A stretch of DNA of 8,337 bases from contig CAJOQW010000023.1 in NCBI GenBank assembly GCA_905236955.1, positions 1 to 8,337 of the forward strand, in the 5' to 3' direction. Within the stretch, counting starts at the first letter, position 1; each line of letters begins with the position of its first letter. The stretch comes from an uncultured Bacteroidales bacterium (GTDB taxonomy: Bacteria; Bacteroidota; Bacteroidia; Bacteroidales; UBA932). Both the position numbers and the translations under genes were made by a program. Below, piece after piece: positions 5,150 to 8,337 of the stretch. The notes beneath the pieces are model-generated. The model was given only the letters and a program-made list of their open reading frames with translations. It had not been told where the DNA came from and ran no database searches.

Positions 5150-6878
5150 CGAAATCGGCCTCCCCGCCTGAAGTCTGCAAAGAATAGATATCCTTGTAAA
5201 TCTCATTGCCCGCAAGGAGTTCCTCGTGGGTTCCGATACCGTTCACCCGGCCGTCTTCCATCACGATTATCCTGTCGGCGTCCTTGATGCTCAGAATCCT
5301 CTGGGCGATTATGATGGTGGTGATACCGGGGACGCTGGTTATGAGTTCCTTCCTTATGGCCGCATCGGTAGCGGTATCGACGGCCGAGGTGGAATCGTCC
5401 AGGATCAGGATCTCGGGCTTCTTCAGAAGGGCCCTGGCGATGCAAAGACGCTGCCTTTGACCGCCTGAGACATTGACTCCGCCCTGTTCTATGACCGTGT
5501 CGTAGCCGTCGGGGAAAGAAGTGACGAATCCGTCGGCGCACGCCGCCCGGCAGGCTTCGACGCATTCTTCGAAGGTGGCCGAAGGGTTGCCCCAGCGCAG
5601 ATTCTCGAGGATGGTCCCGCTGAATAGCGTGCTCTGCTGCAGGACGATCGCGACATGCTGCCTGAGGGCATCCATGTCATAGCTCCTTACGTCTTTGCCG
5701 CCGACTTTCACGCAGCCTTCAGACACGTCATATAGCCTGCAGATGAGGTAGGCGATACTGGACTTGCCCGAGCCGGTACCGCCAATGATACCAATCGTCT
5801 CTCCGGGCTCGATGTGCAGGTTTATGTCTTCCACGGCGTTGTCACCGCCTTTCTTATACGAGAAGTAAACATGTTCGAAGTCCACGCTGCCGGCTTCCAC
5901 GGAGGTTTCGGGATCGGCCGGATTGGACATGTCGGGCTCTTCCTCTATTACCTGTGCGACCCGGGAGACGCTGGCGGCGCTCTGGGTCACCTGGACGAAT
6001 ATCATGCTCAGCATCATGAGCGAACTCATGACCATCATGATGTATGAAAACAGCGAAGTGAGCTCGCCCGTGGTCAGGTTGCCGCCCACGATGGAATGGG
6101 CGCCGAACCAGCTGACCGCCATGATGCAGCCGTACACCACGATGTTCATGACAGGCTGGTTGAAGCTCATGATGGTCTCCGCTTTGATACTGATCGCATA
6201 CAGGTCCAGCGCGGCCTTGTCAAAGAGGGATATCCCGTGATTTTCACGGACGAATGCTTTCACGACCCTTATGGCGTCGACATTCTCCCTGATAACTCCG
6301 TTAAGCGTGTCGTACTGGACCAGCATCTGCTTGAAAAGCTTTGAGGCGCGGGAAATCATCATGGTGAGGGCCACGGCTAGCAGAACCATGGCACCGAGGA
6401 AGATGAGCGAGAGGCGCTTGTTTATGAACAGGCACATCGCGAACGAGAAGATGAGATTGAGCGGGGCCCTGAACGAAGTCCGCAGGAGCATCTGCGTGGC
6501 ATTCTGGATACTGCTGACATCCGTTGTCATGCGGGTCACAAGGCCTGCCGCGCTGTATTTGTCTATGTCGCTGAACGAAAACCTCTGTATGTTGGAATAC
6601 ATGGCCTTGCGCAGATTGGCCGCCAGGCCGGTCGAAGAATATGCCGCATAGCGCCCGGCAAGGATCCCGAATACCAGGCTCAGTACCGCCAGCAAAAGCA
6701 TGATGCCGCCGTATTTGTAAACTGCGGGAAGGTTGCCGGCATTGAGTCCCTTGTCGATGAGGCTTGCCGTCACATATGGGATGAGCACGCCCATCACCAC
6801 CTCGGCACTGGTCCACACGGGGGTAAGGAACAGGGCTGTCCTATATTGGCGCACTTCCTTGAAAACGGTCTTGAACAT
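5142..6878 (-). CDS. ABC exporter half-transporter, degenerate-site subunit
   Basis: A 578-residue half-transporter and first gene of the three-gene operon. The membrane domain spans about residues 15-300 with six helices. The ATPase has Walker A GGTGSGKS (366-373), Q-loop Gln414, signature VSGGQ (470-474), Walker B LILDD (491-495) and D-loop SAVD. Two key residues are replaced: Asp495 stands where the catalytic Glu is usual, and Gln526 (in AQR) stands for the switch-loop His. These substitutions mark the non-catalytic ATP site in heterodimeric exporters such as TM287/288 and are complemented by the next gene. It probably moves hydrophobic compounds or lipids out across the inner membrane, but the sequence does not show the substrate. 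The ATG at 6878 follows a short GC-rich palindrome in the leader. Confidence 0.93.
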   Translation of the reverse strand: MFKTVFKEVRQYRTALFLTPVWTSAEVVMGVLIPYVTASLIDKGLNAGNLPAVYKYGGIMLLLAVLSLVFGILAGRYAAYSSTGLAANLRKAMYSNIQRFSFSDIDKYSAAGLVTRMTTDVSSIQNATQMLLRTSFRAPLNLIFSFAMCLFINKRLSLIFLGAMVLLAVALTMMISRASKLFKQMLVQYDTLNGVIRENVDAIRVVKAFVRENHGISLFDKAALDLYAISIKAETIMSFNQPVMNIVVYGCIMAVSWFGAHSIVGGNLTTGELTSLFSYIMMVMSSLMMLSMIFVQVTQSAASVSRVAQVIEEEPDMSNPADPETSVEAGSVDFEHVYFSYKKGGDNAVEDINLHIEPGETIGIIGGTGSGKSSIAYLICRLYDVSEGCVKVGGKDVRSYDMDALRQHVAIVLQQSTLFSGTILENLRWGNPSATFEECVEACRAACADGFVTSFPDGYDTVIEQGGVNVSGGQRQRLCIARALLKKPEILILDDSTSAVDTATDAAIRKELITSVPGITTIIIAQRILSIKDADRIIVMEDGRVNGIGTHEELLAGNEIYKDIYSLQTSGGEADFDA

Positions 6879-6890
6879 AGCGGCAATATG

Positions 6891-6902
6891 CCCCTGAGGG
6901 GG
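6891..6902 (-). repeat. GC-rich palindrome in the exporter 5' leader
   Basis: On the minus strand CCCC and GGGG flank a 3-nt TCA loop (reading CCCCCTCAGGGG with its leading C), ending 12 nt before the exporter ATG. It is the only GC-rich patch in a very AT-rich gap. It could fold as a small hairpin near the ribosome entry site or be a DNA-binding site; neither is shown by the sequence. Confidence 0.4.
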
Positions 6903-6924
6903 TTTAAATGCTATTTTTTGGATA

Positions 6925-6956
6925 CAAAATTAGTTTTTTTCAAATTAAATCCATAA
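6925..6956 (-). promoter_or_regulatory. Candidate promoter of the exporter-nuclease operon
   Basis: A perfect TAnnTTTG -7 box, TAATTTTG (6932-6925), points toward the exporter genes and leaves a leader of about 40 nt. The -33 region 20 bp upstream reads TTAT (6956-6953), a weak match to TTTG. The orientation and AT-rich setting support it, but the -33 element is poor. Confidence 0.5.
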
Positions 6957-6961
6957 TTTTG
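6930..6961 (+). promoter_or_regulatory. Candidate promoter of the 156-residue protein gene
   Basis: A perfect TAnnTTTG -7 box, TAATTTTG (6954-6961), lies 20 bp after TTAG (6930-6933), one base off TTTG. It ends 17 nt before the ATG at 6979. It overlaps the opposing exporter promoter, so the two could interfere or share control. Confidence 0.55.
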
Positions 6962-6978
6962 TTGAGTTTATCGAAAAA

Positions 6979-7449
6979 ATGTCGCAAGAGCCTGAAGTTT
7001 ACCCCCTCGATCCCGAGAAGGTGTATATCTCGATGGACGAACTGACACTGGACACGGAAGAGGGCCCCAAGACCATGAAGATGGGTGTATGGATCAATTA
7101 CGATCCGGTACGCATCCATCGTATGATTGTGCGGGAAAAGGTGCTTAAAGTCGACGAATTCGAAGTGCTCAATCCTCTTGAAAGCAAGCTCCGCAGGGCC
7201 GACCCCGAATATTACAAGCGCTTCGTAGGGCTCAAACTCGTAATAGATTATCCGGGTTACAGCAGCGGTATTGTGGCCAAGATCCCGTTCGAGAACGATC
7301 CTGTCGGTTTCTACAAATGGTGGCGCAAGGGCAAGCACGAAGACAAGGTATATCTTTCGCTCGGCCGCCAGGTCCAGTTGTTCCAGAAAGTGGCGATGAT
7401 GGACCCGAAAATCATCCTCAAGAAAGACCTGGACATTTTGCGCAGTTAA
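6979..7449 (+). CDS. Hypothetical protein, 156 residues
   Basis: I do not recognise this family. The 156-residue product has no signal peptide, membrane helix, cysteine cluster or nucleotide-binding motif, so it should be a soluble cytoplasmic protein. It is rich in charged residues; features worth noting are a KWWRKGK patch (about residues 113-119), an RRADPEYYKRF stretch (about 73-83) and a Lys/Asp-rich C-terminus. Codon use resembles the neighbouring genes, it has a well-placed promoter in front, and the following promoter begins right after its stop, so it is probably a real gene with its own transcript. The gap to gcvT is only 40 bp, but gcvT appears to have a separate promoter. No function is proposed. 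Confidence 0.8.
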   Translation: MSQEPEVYPLDPEKVYISMDELTLDTEEGPKTMKMGVWINYDPVRIHRMIVREKVLKVDEFEVLNPLESKLRRADPEYYKRFVGLKLVIDYPGYSSGIVAKIPFENDPVGFYKWWRKGKHEDKVYLSLGRQVQLFQKVAMMDPKIILKKDLDILRS

Positions 7450-7481
7450 TTTGGTAAAGTCCATTAAAAACGCTAAATTCG
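7450..7481 (+). promoter_or_regulatory. Bacteroidales-type promoter of gcvT
   Basis: TTTG (7450-7453) is followed, after a 20-bp spacer, by TAAATTCG (7474-7481), which differs from TAnnTTTG at one position. The -7 box ends 8 nt before the gcvT ATG, the same spacing as at the Trp leader, which predicts a nearly leaderless mRNA. It begins immediately after the TAA of the preceding gene. Confidence 0.58.
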
Positions 7482-7489
7482 TGTTCGAA

Positions 7490-8337
7490 ATGGAAAACCA
7501 ATTGAAAACCACATGCCTGTACCCGGAGCATGTCGCACTGGGTGCGAAAATGAGCCCTTTCGCGGGCTACATGATGCCGATCCAATACTCCAGCATAACC
7601 GAAGAACATAACGCCGTCAGGCATCATTGCGGCGTGTTCGACGTCAGCCATATGGGCGAAATCTTCGTCAGCGGTCCGGACGCCGAAAAGTTCGTCAACC
7701 ACATTTTCTGCAACGACGTCAGCCCGCTGGAACCAGGTCAGTGCGTCTATGGCATGATGCTTTATCCCGACGGTGGAACCGTGGACGACCTTCTGGTTTA
7801 CAAGGAGTTCGAACCCTGCCACTATCTTTTGGTAGTCAATGCCGCCAATATCGGCAAGGACCACAGGTGGATACTGGAGAACAGCGAAGGCTACGATGTG
7901 GCCATAGTCAACGATTCCGAAGCGTGGGGGCAGCTCGCCGTCCAGGGACCCGAATCCGAAGCGGTGCTCGGCAAGGTGCTCGGAGCGGACCTGGCGGGAA
8001 TGGGCTTCTACCATTTCGCCGACACGATGCTTTACGGCAAGCGTGCGATTGTAAGCCGCACCGGCTATACCGGTGAAGACGGTTTCGAGGTATATGCCTC
8101 GCCCGAGGCCATAGTCGACCTTTGGAAGGCCCTTCTGGCCGCCGGTGTGGTACCCTGCGGCCTGGGATGCCGCGACACACTCCGTTTCGAGGCGGGACTT
8201 CCTCTTTACGGCGATGAACTCTCTCCCGAAATTTCTCCGGTAACCGCCGGTTTCAGCATGTTCTGCAAGTTCGGAAAGGAAGAATTCATCGGCAAGGAAG
8301 CCATCGTCGCCCAAAAGGCGGAGGGTACCCCCAGGAA
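7490..8337 (+). CDS. gcvT: Aminomethyltransferase, glycine cleavage T protein (3' end outside window)
   Basis: Partial gene of 282 codons plus two bases, open to the window edge; full GcvT is usually about 360 residues, so roughly the last fifth is missing. The T protein takes the aminomethyl group from the lipoyl H protein and passes the methylene to tetrahydrofolate, releasing ammonia. The start matches the family: FAGYMMPIQY at 24-33, FDVSHMGE at 50-57, and YPDGGTVDDLLVY at 92-104, which carries the catalytic Asp (Asp99 or Asp100). RTGYTGEDGFEVY (190-202) and LRFEAGLPLYGDEL (231-244) are the typical folate-site and core motifs. ATG at 7490 is preferred; an in-frame GTG at 7481 is possible but would fall on the promoter box. 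No other glycine cleavage gene is visible, and no glycine riboswitch is seen in the short gap upstream. Confidence 0.95.
   Translation, partial: MENQLKTTCLYPEHVALGAKMSPFAGYMMPIQYSSITEEHNAVRHHCGVFDVSHMGEIFVSGPDAEKFVNHIFCNDVSPLEPGQCVYGMMLYPDGGTVDDLLVYKEFEPCHYLLVVNAANIGKDHRWILENSEGYDVAIVNDSEAWGQLAVQGPESEAVLGKVLGADLAGMGFYHFADTMLYGKRAIVSRTGYTGEDGFEVYASPEAIVDLWKALLAAGVVPCGLGCRDTLRFEAGLPLYGDELSPEISPVTAGFSMFCKFGKEEFIGKEAIVAQKAEGTPR

Noticed and set aside
5150..5215. Earlier start of the second exporter gene, adding 22 residues
   Set aside because: It would overlap the first exporter gene by 74 bp; the ATG at 5149 gives a usual length and an 8-bp overlap.
7450..7489. Possible glycine riboswitch before gcvT
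   Set aside because: The gap is only 40 bp and is filled by promoter-like boxes; a glycine aptamer is much longer.
7418..8314. Long open frame of 298 codons on the minus strand opposite gcvT
   Set aside because: It mirrors the strongly supported gcvT frame and its codon bias; the encoded sequence shows no recognisable domain.

Overview
The window most resembles a chromosomal segment from a member of the Bacteroidales (phylum Bacteroidota). The reasons are AT-rich intergenic gaps that hold TAnnTTTG-type -7 boxes with TTTG/TTG-like -33 boxes, no clear Shine-Dalgarno sequences before the starts, and moderately GC-rich genes of families common in that order. Genus-level assignment is not possible from this sequence. 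There is no phage, insertion sequence, CRISPR array, tRNA or rRNA.

Layout from left to right. (1) 1-750, plus strand: an SGNH/GDSL-type hydrolase whose last 39 bases overlap, tail to tail, the end of the next gene. (2) 712-2085, minus strand: a stand-alone tryptophan synthase beta-like protein of the TrpB2 type. Its 260-bp upstream gap (2086-2345) is a complete transcription attenuator: promoter, a 16-residue leader peptide with tandem Trp codons, a protector stem overlapping those codons, an antiterminator and an intrinsic terminator just before the gene. (3) 2346-6878, minus strand: a tightly packed three-gene operon. It encodes two ABC half-transporters with complementary degenerate ATP sites, which makes a heterodimeric exporter likely, followed by a lipoprotein of the DNA/RNA non-specific endonuclease family; the overlaps are 8 bp and 4 bp. 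(4) 6879-6978: a divergent promoter region. (5) 6979-7449, plus strand: an unrecognised 156-residue protein. (6) 7490 to the right edge, plus strand: gcvT, the aminomethyltransferase of the glycine cleavage system, cut by the window end after 282 codons.

The most interesting element is the Trp-dependent attenuator in front of the solitary trpB2 gene. It ties this paralog to tryptophan supply even though no other trp gene is present, which suits a role in making tryptophan from scavenged or recycled indole. A second point of interest is the endonuclease lipoprotein, whose start codon overlaps the stop codon of an exporter subunit. The remaining genes look like ordinary chromosomal neighbours.
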